Origin: Dichotomocladium elegans
Taxonomy: Eukaryota; Mucoromycota; Mucoromycetes; Mucorales; Lichtheimiaceae
Assembly (NCBI GenBank): GCA_025716815.1
Contig: JAIXMN010000003.1
Coordinates: 2,065,860 to 2,129,859, forward strand
DNA length: 64,000 nt
Direction: 5' to 3'
Part shown: one piece after another, positions 54,188 through 64,000 of the stretch
Layout: the number at the start of each line of letters is the position of its first letter
How positions within the stretch are numbered: position 1 is the stretch's first letter
Made by a program: the position numbers and the translations under genes
Notes under the pieces: generated by a model
What the model was told of the DNA's origin: nothing
Database searches by the model: none
Seen by the model: the letters and a program-made list of their open reading frames with translations, nothing else

Positions 54188-56076
54188 AATAAATAATTGA
54201 CTCAGGCATTGTACAGAAAGATGAATAGGAATGTTTCCATTACGTTCCATAGCAGGACGAATTAAATCCATGAACTGCATGTGCTCAGTCGTCGTGCCAG
54301 CTGGAGACGCATTGGGTTCTTCTTCAGCAACAATTGGATCATTGCTTTTTGCGTATTGGGACGAATCCAACCTGTTGCCATACCTCCAACAAACAAACCA
54401 ATGTGCTGCCATATGTCAATGCCCAAGATAAGGCCAGTTTCATCCTCTACATCCATGACCTCAAACTCATGTTGCACTGATTTCTCATTGTGAATGATGT
54501 TAAGGTTACGATGCCAATACGAGCAACCGTTTTCCTTTTTGACTGCTAGTTTTATTTCACCCTCGGCAGGTTGAATAGACCACTTGAAAGAGGCGCACAA
54601 AGAGGGCTAACTGCGGATATCGTCGCAGCACTGTCAACCAAGGCAAACAACTCCTGATCATTCACAATAACAGGAACATGGAAGTCTTCGCTTGAACTGA
54701 GTTGGTAGTACCCATGGCAAGCAACTTACATTGCTGACTGAGGTTGTCAAGCTCAGCATCAATGTCTTGCATATGGACATCATGCTCCATTGGCCACTGC
54801 AAATCAGCAAGAGCATCCTCGTCGACACCCAATAAGCTCTTGTCAACTTGCAATCGGGGTGCGATATACGTTTGAGTGCTGACGGATAATGCGCTCGTGT
54901 TGGGCGCCGAAGACGAACCAAAGGCCGGATTACAGCACCAGATGCCGAAGCGACTGGAGCAACACGAGCAGAAGACGACACAGCCGAAGCGTTGAAACCT
55001 GACTTCTTAGGTTTCACCACACGCGAGAACGCGCGGACCACTCTAGTTTCCTGAGGCTGATGACGTGAGCCTCTCACCTCCTTGCGCTTATCTGCGCATA
55101 TGTGTCCTGGCTTCCAGTTAGGAGCCTGGCACCGATAGCATGCAGTTCTATCGAATTTGCGCTTTTCCTTGTGTTCCCCACAGGGGCCAGGCGAGCGCGA
55201 CGCCGAACGACCAGAGTGGCGGGAGAATCGGGACGAGCGGGACATGAGTCACCACCAGAAGAACGTTCACTAACCCCGAATAGAGCCATAGGCTCAAAAT
55301 AGGTGCGAGCAATAGCAGCTACTTGTACTGCTGTTGCTCTCTCCTCCAAGGGCACACGCATCAACTTTGCAATTACCTTCTTATTCATGCTACCTGGAAA
55401 AGAGCCCACTAAGATAGCAGCTACCACCGGTCCATCTTGGAAACCTGCCCGCATGCACAGGTCCTGGAACCGGGCAATATGCTCGTCATACGTTACCCCC
55501 TTGCTCAACCGGAGTTTGACGAGTTCGTCAGCAGCCAAAACACGTCGGTCTTCGTCCAACGCACCATACTGCTTCAGAATCACTAGACGCACTATCGACC
55601 ATGAAAACTCACGGCAGTTGCGCAGGGTACTCATGTACCACGTGCGCTGACGAGGCGTGATGCACAAAGGCAACAAGTGAAACCAGTCAAGATCGACGTC
55701 AAGGTTGTGGGCTTCAACAACCATTTGAAACTCATAAAGAGCTGATTCCACGTCCAGTTGGACAGGACGCTTGGGTCAACCACCAAGTCTGGCCACTGGA
55801 AATAAGGAAGACCAGTCGGAATGCCCGAGGAGTTCAATACTCCATTATGAGGCGAGACCAACGATTCCAAATGAATGGTTCCAGGGGAGCATGGCACGCA
55901 TAGCGCACCGCTAACTCCTTCAAAACAGCCATTCTGCTGAAGTTCGCCTCCTCTCTTCTTGCTTCATCGTGTTTCGCCAAGACCGACAGTTCCTGCGCCT
56001 GGACAAAGAGTTGGTTCACCGAAAGTGATGCGAAGTCATTGGTGATGGCGTTGGTGTTGGCGATGGTGGCAGACAT
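54188..56076 (-). pseudogene. gag: Element J gag and protease segment, several frameshifts
   Basis: Starts at ATG 56076 (MSATIANTNAITNDFASLSV). Open stretches in changing frames follow: RTWYMSTLRNCREFSW (capsid-like), knuckle CYRCQAPNWKPGHIC (about 55085-55145) and an Arg/Ser-rich region. The protease reads LFALVDSAATISAVSP (about 54610-54650), with Ala where retropepsins have the Gly of D-S/T-G. The sequence ends at CTMPESIIY, which continues in the RT after MULE-2. At least three frameshifts. This half is clearly dead, while the pol half has stayed open. Confidence 0.75.
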
Positions 56077-56101
56077 GGTAAGAGAATTCACTTAAAAAAA
56101 A

Positions 56102-56250
56102 TGTTTTATCACGAGCGGAAGTAAGTGAGACTGGATAAAGGTGCTCTTTATTGTACCATGAGCTGCCTCGCTATAACAAATTGGTAAGCGGTGTTTCACG
56201 AGCTACTAAGAAGGTCATGTGATCTCCGCTCTAGAGTGATAACTACAACA
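56102..56250 (-). repeat. 5' LTR of element J
   Basis: 149 bp. Minus strand: TTATAG box, AATAAAGAGC, then CAGTCTCACTTAC, part of which pairs with the leader. Its right flank is agctg, not the atacc found at the other end. Confidence 0.9.
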
Positions 56251-56639
56251 AGCTGCATCCAGCCTGGTGGGGGGTGATGTTGTAGTCCTCCTGTTCATGA
56301 CACTGCACTTGCACAGTCAGTAGTGAGCGGAACTGCTATTCATCCAACAATTCCCGCAAGTACGTCTTGATGCCCTGACTTCTTCCATCTCACATCTATC
56401 CAATCGGTGATTTCCTCTTAATGAAGACGGAGGGAACAATCGCCCGGAATATTAACTACAGATGGAGAGTAGCAGAGAAGCGGTGTCAACGGCTAACACT
56501 TGTTCCGGCAAAGCTAACATGGTCCATCCCAACGCATATAAAAAGAGAGTTGTTTTTATTCAATAAAGAGGATCCCGTCTCAAAGACTCGATTTTGACTC
56601 ATTGGTTTCTACTTGCCACTAACTCTCTACACAACAACA
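56251..56639 (+). mobile_element. Element K: PPT and 3' LTR only
   Basis: 13 bp of 3' flank, PPT ctggtggggggtga (56264-56277), and a 362-bp LTR (56278-56639; TGTTGTAGTC...ACAACAACA) related to LTR B: shared CATATAAAAAGAGAG, AATAAAGAGGATCCCG and GTCTCAAAGACTCG stretches. Everything upstream is replaced by the J LTR. Confidence 0.8.
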
Positions 56640-56818
56640 CAAAGACTCATCTATAGCCTTGATTGAAATGTTCTTGCTGCTATTGCCTTTTAATTTGACA
56701 AAAGGGTAGCAACGAAATACTAAAATTTGTATTCGAATTTGAAGCAAAAAAAACGAAAAACCTAGACCGTCTATATGAACAACTAAAATTTGTGGCAAAG
56801 TTCTTCTTGAAAATCCTG
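56640..56818. mobile_element. MITE copy 3, right half
   Basis: Matches the central and right part of the 365-bp MITE, ends GAAAATCCTG then TA. The left half is missing because element K is inserted in the middle of it. Confidence 0.85.
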
Positions 56819-56998
56819 TATTTATACTAGCTATGATGTGTAGGACCAGAGTTCAGATAGCCTTGGACGTTGAGATACTGACTGGAAATTAATAAATGCA
56901 GTCGATATGGTGCATTTCATTTATAATAGCCACAAACCTTATTTTGTTTCAATTTTCATATTCAAACTCAGATAATATATATATGGATGTGTCTAATA

Positions 56999-59725
56999 CT
57001 AGTCATGTAAGCCAACACGACGATGGCTCTTGTAGATACGAGTTGAGAACTTTCTAACATGCTCTGCAGCCTCATTAGCATCCATGTCATTAGAATAAGC
57101 CTCAATATAGCGCCAATGTCGCGGATACAGGGCAGACAGACAAGAAAGTGTAGCGCAGGAACAAGACAGGAGAACAGAAGGCAGGCACAGACCTAGAATG
57201 GGTTGCAGTGATAGTGCTGGCAATGGAGTAGAGGGAAAGATCAGGAACTACTCTAGAGAACAATACTATACTACTAACCAGAATTGTGCCTGACAGAAAA
57301 GAATCAAGACAAGACAGGACAAGAGATGGAGGACAAGACAAGAACTACACTACGGGGGGTGGGTGTTAGGTACTCCCAATCACACAGCATGCACCAATTC
57401 GGATAGCTACCAGGAACAAGCAGAGCCCAAGAGGCAGGACAAAGGATAGGTATGAATCGATAGACCGGATAGACAGAGAATGATGACCAGGGATGATATA
57501 TGATGAAGATAATCTGATGATATTTTATTATAACAAATACAAGGTATTTATACTAGATCTTATGGGAGAGGCGTATGGGATATACTGAGGTTCGTTGCAA
57601 TGACTTGAAGAATTAATAAATGTAGACGGAGTAATAAATGCAATCGACCAAATTAATGCAACCAGGACAATAAATGCATTCGTGAAAGGGGTACCAGGGT
57701 AAGGGGCGAACGCTCTCGAATAATCTCATTTTGGGTCGTGACAGCCAAGCCTTATTGTAGTATCGGCGGATTGTTGTGGGAGTCTGGTTTGGAGGAGAAA
57801 CAGAGTCAAGGAAGCTCGGGAGATGTTCTTTTAGACTCTTGAAAGAATAGTCGCACCGTGCTCGAGCTTCACACTTTGCAGCGCTCCAATAGCGTTCAAT
57901 CCAATTGCATTCACAATGGAATTTTGGATAAAGCTCAAATATATGGCCACTATCCTCCACTGCTTCCTGCAATGCCGTCCGCTGCGCTGTGAAATCAGGC
58001 TGTGCTGCAAGCAAATGTTTTGCGCAACATTTTGCATCGTCTGCCGCATCGTTTTTGCACTCCATTCTCCATACTTTGTCGGGACGGTGGGGTCTTTATC
58101 AAACCAAAGTCCACGCTCTTTCAGAATCCTTTCAATTCCTTTGAAGTATTCTACTTCTTTCTTCTGTGAGGTGACTATCGTATGGCCGTGTTTACGCTTC
58201 TTAATGTTCTCATGTCGTTTTATGTACATGCTCTGAGGAACATGCATTGGCGCACCGTCATGACCTGTTGCAACGAAATAGCCATTCCGAAATCGGTACT
58301 TTTCGCCTTCTTCGATGCGTTTCTCAGATTTTGTCATCCTTTGAACCAAAAGAGCATCTGCAGCAAAGGCATTGTGATTGCTACTCTGGTCAAACAGGAA
58401 CAGGGCTCTACAACCAGGATGCAATAGTTCAAATAACGGGATGACGGTGCTTTGCAGTTGGTGCAACATATGTTCACTGGTCCAGTATCCCTCACGCCCA
58501 GCGCCAGCTTCGAAGAATTGTCGGGAGATAAGATCTCCATGTCTCATTGTTCCATGACATGGACACTGGAATTCACTGACCATAATCGACATGCCAGGAC
58601 ACTTATTCCGCATTACAGTTTCGCCGGCTGCCAGCCACAGAACTTGCTTGCCATCATTGGCATAGAAGGTCGACTCATCATGAGTTACCATCACCAGCAA
58701 TCTTTTCTCCGGGTGCAAGAATTGGGTATAACTTCGTCCATCAATTCCCCTTCGAAGTGTTCTGTCATTGTCCGGTAGGCCGTCATGCGTCGTGACCATT
58801 CCTTACGGTACACAACGACATCTTCCCTTTCATGGCCGTCGTAATAGACGTCTTTGGTGTTACGCCGAAACAAGAAGCCCCATTCGTTCATGTATCGCCA
58901 AAGGGTTGTTTCACTCACACTTCCAGGTACACCAAATACATCTGGAATTGCTGATTCATTGACAAACTTCAATATACTAATGATATTTCGCTTGTCAGGT
59001 AACTGTTCACGAATCCACTTGCAGATGTTGTCCGAGAGGTGCTCATCAGACAAAACCGAAATCCTCTTGCTGTGTATTCCTTGGCGGTGAGATGATACAA
59101 TCCCAAATTGAAGAAATTCTTTTGCCCAGTGACGGATAACCTTGGGGCGGTAATCTTGCGAGGGTGTATGCCAGATATCTTTGGCAGCGTCCTGCGACGC
59201 AGCAATTGCTTTCTTACCAGCAAGACGATACACAAGGTACCTGTGTACTGCTTGAAGCTTACACAACTGGAAAGGGCTGATGGAATCTCCGGCATTGGAT
59301 GCTGAAATTCGAGGTCTTATAAGCTCTTCCAGCCTATTGATAGCTCCAGCAATAAGCTCTTCCTCATATCGATCGTCTTGGTTCGTCTGACGTTGCTGGC
59401 GGGTAAAACCGAAAGCGGAAAGCTTCTGCGACATGCTTGCGGCGATTTCCATCTCCTTTCTATGGCGCCAGATAGTTGTCCGAGAGTCCTTGGAATATGT
59501 GCCTCGCAGGTGGCTATCGGCTTTCTCATTCCACACCAATGGGAGGGCAGCAGCAGCAGCGACTGCATCTCCAGAAAGCCCCAAAACATCCCAATCTTCA
59601 ACATCTGGGATCAGATCCTCTACCATCTCGGTCTCTCCAACAGGAAATGGCTGAGGAGCCAATTGCCCTGTTTCATTTCGTTGTCTCTGCTTCAAAAGCT
59701 TTTGACGTTTGGATAACGGTGCCAT
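56999..59725 (-). pseudogene. DDE transposase, Tc1/IS630-related long type, split by an LTR
   Basis: From ATG 59725 (MAPLSKRQKLLKQRQR). An N-terminal helical region carries VYYDGHEREDVVVYRKEWSR near 58790-58850. One base is lost near 58715 (IPN then LHPEKR). Catalytic part: Asp in MVTHDESTFYANDG, Asp in ALFLFDQSSNHNAFAAD. A frame change near 58050 is followed by Glu in FHCECNWIERYWSAAKCEA. A solo LTR I (57117-57743) separates NKAW from RYIEAYSNDMDANEAAEHV and the C-terminus KSHRRVGLHD. Proteins with this HDESTFYANDG/NWIERYW layout occur in many fungal genomes and look like distant IS630-Tc1-mariner relatives with a long insert between the second Asp and the Glu. The placement is my inference. 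Confidence 0.75.
57117..57743 (-). mobile_element. Solo LTR, family I (627 bp)
   Basis: Minus strand TGTCACGACCC...TATCCGCGACA; duplication gccaa (57112-57116, 57744-57748). It lies inside the DDE transposase. Removing it with one gccaa rejoins AW and RYIE. A truncated copy of the family is at 39439-40115. Confidence 0.9.
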
Positions 59726-60306
59726 GATATGATAGTGATAAGGAACTACGAAGATTTTTTTCAGGCCCGTGACAAGATCTCCACATATTATTTCAGTCAG
59801 CCGCATAAGCTTAATATCTCCTCAGGTAGTTTATATTCCTTCGTCCATATTTTTAGATACATCTATTGGTTCTTAAAGAGTGCTTTTACCATGTTGTATC
59901 ATTAAAATATTATGGAAACTGCTGTTAGGAAACTGATATATGTAGAACAATCATTGTACGGGTAATATATGTTCCGGCTGTCATGGAAAAGCATATAACC
60001 GGGTTGCTCTCGACTTATACAGAGCCCAAGCAAGGCAATTTCATCTCCGCTATTGAGTTACAAACTCCGTAGTGTGTTTCAATTTCCTTGAAAACCCACC
60101 CTTCCAAGCACTTTATACCGATTTTTGAACCTCCATAACTTTTTAACAAAGGGCAATACTACAATTCTGGTCCAATAGATTTAATCTATAACGCAAGGAG
60201 AACAATGTTATTAGATTAGAATTATGAAATACTGCCTCAATAATTTTTTATCAGCATTTAAAAAATTTGATTTTTTGTGGCTATTATAAATGAAATGCAC
60301 CATATA

Positions 60307-60477
60307 CATTGGCCGCCCGTTATAGTGATACCCTCGGTTCCTGGAAATCGCATCACTATAGCGAATTATCACTATAACGAATTGGAATAAGCCCTACCCA
60401 GCAATTTTTTCTTCATAAACTGTATCGCTATATCAAATTATCATTATAACAAATATTACTATAACGGGCGGCCATTG
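60307..60477. mobile_element. pogo-like MITE (171 bp)
   Basis: Ends CATTGGCCGCCCGTTATAGT and the complement of ACTATAACGGGCGGCCATTG, flanked by TA (60305-60306, 60478-60479). The interior has further CACTATA(A/G)CG units, so it can fold into a hairpin. No coding capacity. CA ends with TA duplication fit pogo/Fot-type elements. It touches the right end of the preceding transposon. Confidence 0.75.
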
Positions 60478-61549
60478 TAGTACCCGCTGCTCTTTGCATA
60501 AGAGGCATTTGGATGTCAGCAATAAACCTCATATCGCGTGCTACGTACTCATCGATGGAGCAGCTATAAAACGTGTATTGCAACAGGAACTCCCAAAGAG
60601 AAAACAACCTTCTGCATTTATGCTGTGGATTACTCCACATCGTATGGATGCCCATTGTCGTATTGACATCGTCACATATTTCTCTTTTCGGGAATGGCGT
60701 GTACTGTGTACCACAGAGGACTTTCTGTATGATCTTGTACCCAGAATGCACGGACCATTATATTCATTTCTCAAGCTCATCAGCATCCATCTCTGTCGTA
60801 TCGCCCCATGGGCGTGTGGATCCGAACCTTTCTACACAGAGCAGCGCGTATGTATCTTTTACTTTTTGTAGCTGAGTTACAGAACGCTGATCCCCTCCCA
60901 CCCAGCCTCTGTGCCAACCAGTGCCATGGCGGTGAGAGACGCAAATATGTCAAAACTCAACGGAAAAAGACGAGACTAATACGAGAAGAACCGCAAACAT
61001 CGACTTTATCATAGATCTGATATCAAGCAATAGAAAGGAAGCCGTGCACGGCAATGGGGAAGGAATGAAAACTCATACCACCGCTGCTGTTTACTTGGGG
61101 GGAGACCTTTTTTGTACAAAGACTATCTCCACCCGTTAATCAACGTGTGGGCTAATCATTACTACTCGAATACACGGACCATCTGCATCATTATCAAAGC
61201 AGATATGAGGTTGTTCGAAGGGTAAAATAAATGTGAATTGCCCATGAGTAGAGTAGGAAGCGCTTTTTTCGGAAGACGTTCTTTGATCCGGGAATTCCCC
61301 CCCCCATCGATTTCCTTGCTCCCACGTATAAATAACAATTGAAATCGCGCTAGCCTTATCGAAAACGATCAATGAAAACTACCTTCTTCTCCCTCCATTT
61401 TGCTCAGTATCTGTTCCGCGGTTCACGCGACCGACGCGGGGGGGGTTGAGTATTTTAACCTACGGAAAATGAATGTCTTCCCTCTTTGTTCTTTTTCTTT
61501 TTTCTCTCTTCATCCCTCCCCCCGGGCCGGTTGGTCAGGTCGCCCCAAG
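60478..61549. other. Unassigned, possible small hypothetical ORF
   Basis: An open frame of 125 codons at 60494-60871 (plus) overlaps another of 107 codons on the minus strand. Neither has recognisable motifs or a convincing context, so I cannot say whether either is a gene. 61010-61549 has nothing I can name. Confidence 0.3.
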
Positions 61550-62045
61550 GTAGGTCATCCCAAGGTAGGTCATGGCTAACTGCTGCTTAGTTGAGGGGTG
61601 GACCTACCTGCCGGAAAACAAGAAGGATCGACCGGACGGGCTAAACGGCCAAAGGAACGACCGGACGGCCCACACGGCGAGGATCGACCGGACGGCCCAA
61701 ACGGCAACCTGATGGGACCAAGTACCTGTCCAATGACCAGATGTGCATGATATTCTGCGAGGCGCCGCATCCCGCAAGTTGATAGTGCATCTTGGTAGGA
61801 ATCCTCAAAGAGGAGCAATGGTACACCCCGATGACCAGGCATTGGGGGCTCGCTATAAAGGGGCCAAGATAAATGCGGGTATCAAGGCCCCCAGAGCGGG
61901 GGCGCACGGCAGTCGACCTCCTCGTGGTTGCCTCTGGAAACAGATCCTTCATGGTTCTGGCTAACTGGACTGCCTATTAGTATAGTGTTGTTATTCATAC
62001 AGTAATAAAAAGTTCTTCTCTCGTTAAAGCTTTATTTTTTTACAC
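61550..62045. repeat. GC-rich block with short tandem repeats and a promoter-like box
   Basis: Two copies of CCCAAGGTAGGTCAT (about 61544-61573) are followed by three imperfect ~28-bp units built on GGATCGACCGGACGG and AACGG (about 61626-61710). A GCTATAAAGGGG box lies near 61852, an AATAAAAAGTTC near 62004, and the block ends in TTTTTTTACA (62041). The order TATA, poly(A) signal, TTACA resembles an LTR, but I found no partner or clear start, so the nature is open. Confidence 0.45.
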
Positions 62046-63240
62046 GATCCGCAGCCGCAGCAAAATGAGCGGGATTTTTTTCTTTTTCTTTTTTTTTACA
62101 CGGTCATTGCGCGTGCGCGTTTTTTACGTGGCCATGGAGGGCCCGCATTTTGTTGCCATAAACCGCAAAAGACCGCTAAGATTCATGAAGCGCTGATTCC
62201 ATATCTTCACTCAACGTTCTTGGCCTTGGAGGCAAACAGCGCAGTAAGCATTCGTTTTCCATTCACTGCTCTTCCCCAACATCAGGCCATAAACGTATAA
62301 CGTGCAACGAAGCTCACCTTTGAGACTTTTCACCTATGGTCAATGCACATGGGGCTTCCAAGACGGATATCCCGCTGCAAGTTAATTCCCTTTTTTTAAC
62401 TGAATATTTCATACACTGAAATACTGAGTCGCGAATGTTTTTTATTCTTTTAGGCCGATCATCAACAAGTCCTCGACGGAATGTTCCGTCTCGAGGCGTG
62501 AAAACCCTCTGGTGTGGTGAATACTCCAGTCTTAGAAGCTACTCGCCAAGGCAATACATCGACTGAGTCAGAGGAGCGCGTGGGGAGGGGGCGTGCGCAC
62601 AGGTAGAGCCCATACTGGGCCAGTATGATTGGTATCTGTGCAGCATTGTATTACTGCAAAGGCGGGACCGGCGAGCAAGTGGAAGGATCGACCGTGGCGC
62701 AAACAAACCATTTGGCGCGGTGCAATATGAAGGAACACAGTGATCAAATGGATTTCCCCTATTGATTAATGTTCCAAGTTGCGTACAAAAAGAGAGTGCA
62801 AAAAGATTGCACGCCGACTTAATAGTGAATCAAAGCAGGATAAAGTTCTTTTGCGAGCCGATCTGAGGTCTTCTTTCTGAAAGAAAAAATAAAACCGATG
62901 CTCTTACAGTCACACTTCTTGGTTCACACACTTCTTCCATCTTTGGGAAAACCAGAATAGATGCCTGTGAGGGCACAAGGTAAAGTATAGATGCAGAGGA
63001 AACAAATAGGATGTGTGTCATGGAATAACCAGGTATATTTGAAGCCGGCTGTGTCATTCATCAATGATGCTACTACTGCTTTCACTGAGCATGGTTGTGG
63101 ACAGGAGCTTTTTGCCACTACCCAATCAAGTTGCGTGGGGAGACAATATGCCACACACACCCGCCTTGAGTTCTGCACCGGATATCCCTTATCATTTGAT
63201 CATCGGAGCATCGGTAGAAAGTCACGGGTCACATTACAAG
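62046..63240. other. Unassigned intergenic sequence
   Basis: Several homopolymer tracts and short ORFs on both strands, none with motifs. One further GGATCGACCG unit occurs near 62694. No gene supported. Confidence 0.4.
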
Positions 63241-63652
63241 TCTGAGCATGAAACGAAAAGGTATAAATAAAGGTCCTTTTCGATGATCTTGGAACCCTCA
63301 CCCGCTTTCAATTTTTTGGCTTCTGGTAAATTTGCTGTCTTTCCCTTTCTGGGTATCGAAAGCAGAAAAGACTTGGAAGTTTCCTCCCTTTTCGGGTTTC
63401 TTTTGTTTTTTGGTATTCAGGTGGGCTGGCCACCCATCTGAGTACCATTTTCGGGTTCTTCGATTGTTTTCTGGGTAAGGAAAATAAGGAAAGAACTTTG
63501 AGGGGATACACGGCAGCTGGCCTTCACGCGGCTATCCCTGTTACGGACTCTTTACGAGTCTCAACTGACGGGCTGCTATGATTTTTTAACAATAAATGAA
63601 AATGAAAATGAAAATGAAAAATGAAAAATGAAAAAAATGAAAATGAAAATGG
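63241..63652 (+). repeat. Possible 3' end of a LINE-like retroposon
   Basis: A stem-loop GGACTC-tttac-GAGTCT (about 63545-63561) is followed by an AT-rich stretch and then about 50 bp of AAAATG/AAAAATG repeats (63595-63652), the pattern of non-LTR retrotransposon 3' ends. No coding part is present, so it would be 5'-truncated. Left limit uncertain. Confidence 0.35.
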
Positions 63653-63909
63653 ATGGGCTAAGAGGCGAACACAAATGGATTTGACTTATGGTGATAATTA
63701 TCCGGAAGCAAGGAAACTTTGACTTGACTTTTTCACGAACTCTTTTGGCAGCTGAGAAGCTACTACTTTATCCGCATCCGTTTCGTCTGCTTCGCTAGTG
63801 ATTAGCACAGGTCGAATGGGAATGTCGAAAGGAGATGTCGACTATTTTTCAGTTCCGTAAGGAACTTTTCCGCCACAGTCCTCTTCAATGTCCCATACGT
63901 TTACTCTCA

Positions 63910-63999
63910 CTAAGATCTATATCGTGCGGAAAATTGTTTCATCACAGCGTAATCGACAAAGGTGTCCAGTAGTGACATAACAGCAAAGTCCTCTGTTTG
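63910..63999 (-). other. Possible 3' end of an unidentified coding exon
   Basis: The minus-strand frame is open from the window edge to TAG (63912-63910) and reads QTEDFAVMSLLDTFVDYAVM and on to SARYRS. Plausible composition but too short to assign. Confidence 0.2.
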
Positions 64000-64000
64000 C

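Larger units (their letters stand above)
40116..56250 (-). mobile_element. Ty3/Gypsy chromovirus J, carrying element F and MULE-2
   Basis: Minus-strand element with identical 149-bp LTRs (56102-56250, 40116-40264; TGTTTTATCA...ACTACAACA on the plus strand). PPT at 40265-40278 (complement of ttaccccccaccag). Insertions: F (40731-46488) and MULE-2 (48938-54187). About 5.1 kb without them. The outer flanks are atacc on the left and agctg on the right, so they are not a target duplication, and they belong to different elements. The leader TTTTTTTAAGTGAATTC (minus strand) pairs over 7 nt (56088-56094) with the LTR site 56122-56128. Confidence 0.88.
56908..60302 (-). mobile_element. TIR DNA transposon with long DDE transposase
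   Basis: Inverted repeats of about 29 bp beginning TGGTGCATTTCATTT (56908-56936 and complement 60274-60302), with TA outside each end. About 2.76 kb without the solo LTR I. It carries one transposase gene on the minus strand. About 470 bp of AT-rich sequence without ORFs lies between the gene start and the right repeat. Confidence 0.8.

Noticed and set aside
40116..56250. Element J as a simple insertion with target duplication
   Set aside because: The flanks atacc and agctg differ and belong to different elements.
60494..60871. A 125-codon plus-strand ORF as a gene
   Set aside because: No motif, no promoter or homologue recognised, overlapping ORFs on the other strand; left as unassigned.
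1..64000. tRNA or rRNA genes
   Set aside because: Looking for box A/B, acceptor stems and rRNA signatures by eye gave nothing convincing; a covariance-model search would be needed to be sure.

Overview
The window is eukaryotic and most likely comes from a Mucoromycota (Mucorales-like) fungus. The one ordinary gene (1159-2416) encodes a two-finger C2H2 protein with poly-Q, acidic and SPPPSPK tracts. The introns that can be placed are short GT-AG introns (about 50-110 nt). Nearly everything between 2.9 and 60.5 kb is nested mobile DNA: chromodomain-bearing Ty3/Gypsy retrotransposons, two MULE-type DNA transposons, a Harbinger relic, three Tc1/mariner-type transposases (two relics and one broken copy) and several MITE families. 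I recognised no rRNA, tRNA or CRISPR.

Layout. 1-2873: C2H2 gene and flanks. 2874-4330: PIF/Harbinger transposase relic split by a solo LTR (family E). 5218-5395: LTR relic. 5538-6592: Tc1-like relic. 6978-10829: minus-strand Ty3 element E, with gag deleted and its 3' end missing. 10830-37817: minus-strand Ty3 element O, inserted in the 5' LTR of E. O is itself interrupted by element A (12984-28159), a 365-bp MITE (29949-30313), a solo LTR of family B (30658-30960) and element D (31151-36977). A in turn contains element B (16782-22707) and MULE-1 (23599-27686, 1.2-kb inverted repeats). Removing the insertions leaves O at about 5.3 kb and A at about 5.2 kb with restored reading frames. 37823-38316: the rest of the E LTR, carrying a second MITE. 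38317-40115: 3' end of element H, a fragment of LTR I and a solo H LTR. 40116-56250: minus-strand element J, interrupted by element F (40731-46488) and MULE-2 (48938-54187). 56251-56818: a detached 3' LTR (K) and half a MITE. 56908-60302: a TIR transposon with a long DDE transposase split by a solo LTR I. 60307-60477: a pogo-like MITE. 60.5-64 kb: mostly unassigned sequence with a GC-rich tandem repeat and a LINE-like 3' end.

How the parts relate. A, B, D, F and J form one lineage: single gag-pol ORF, CX2C...HXC gag knuckle, integrase with C-terminal chromodomain, and no tRNA primer-binding site. In each, 6-8 nt just after the 5' LTR are complementary to a site inside the same LTR, and the sequence changes in step between families, as expected for Tf1-type self-priming. 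They also carry a second copy of the 3' polypurine tract between RNase H and integrase. O and E have tRNA-type primer sites instead. LTR pairs are nearly identical even in elements that host several later insertions, which points to a recent burst. MULE-1 and the 365-bp MITEs share the terminus CAGGATTTTC and TA target duplications, which is not the usual 8-11 bp of Mutator-like elements. MULE-2 has a normal 9-bp duplication and a spliced transposase that runs into an OTU protease-like domain.
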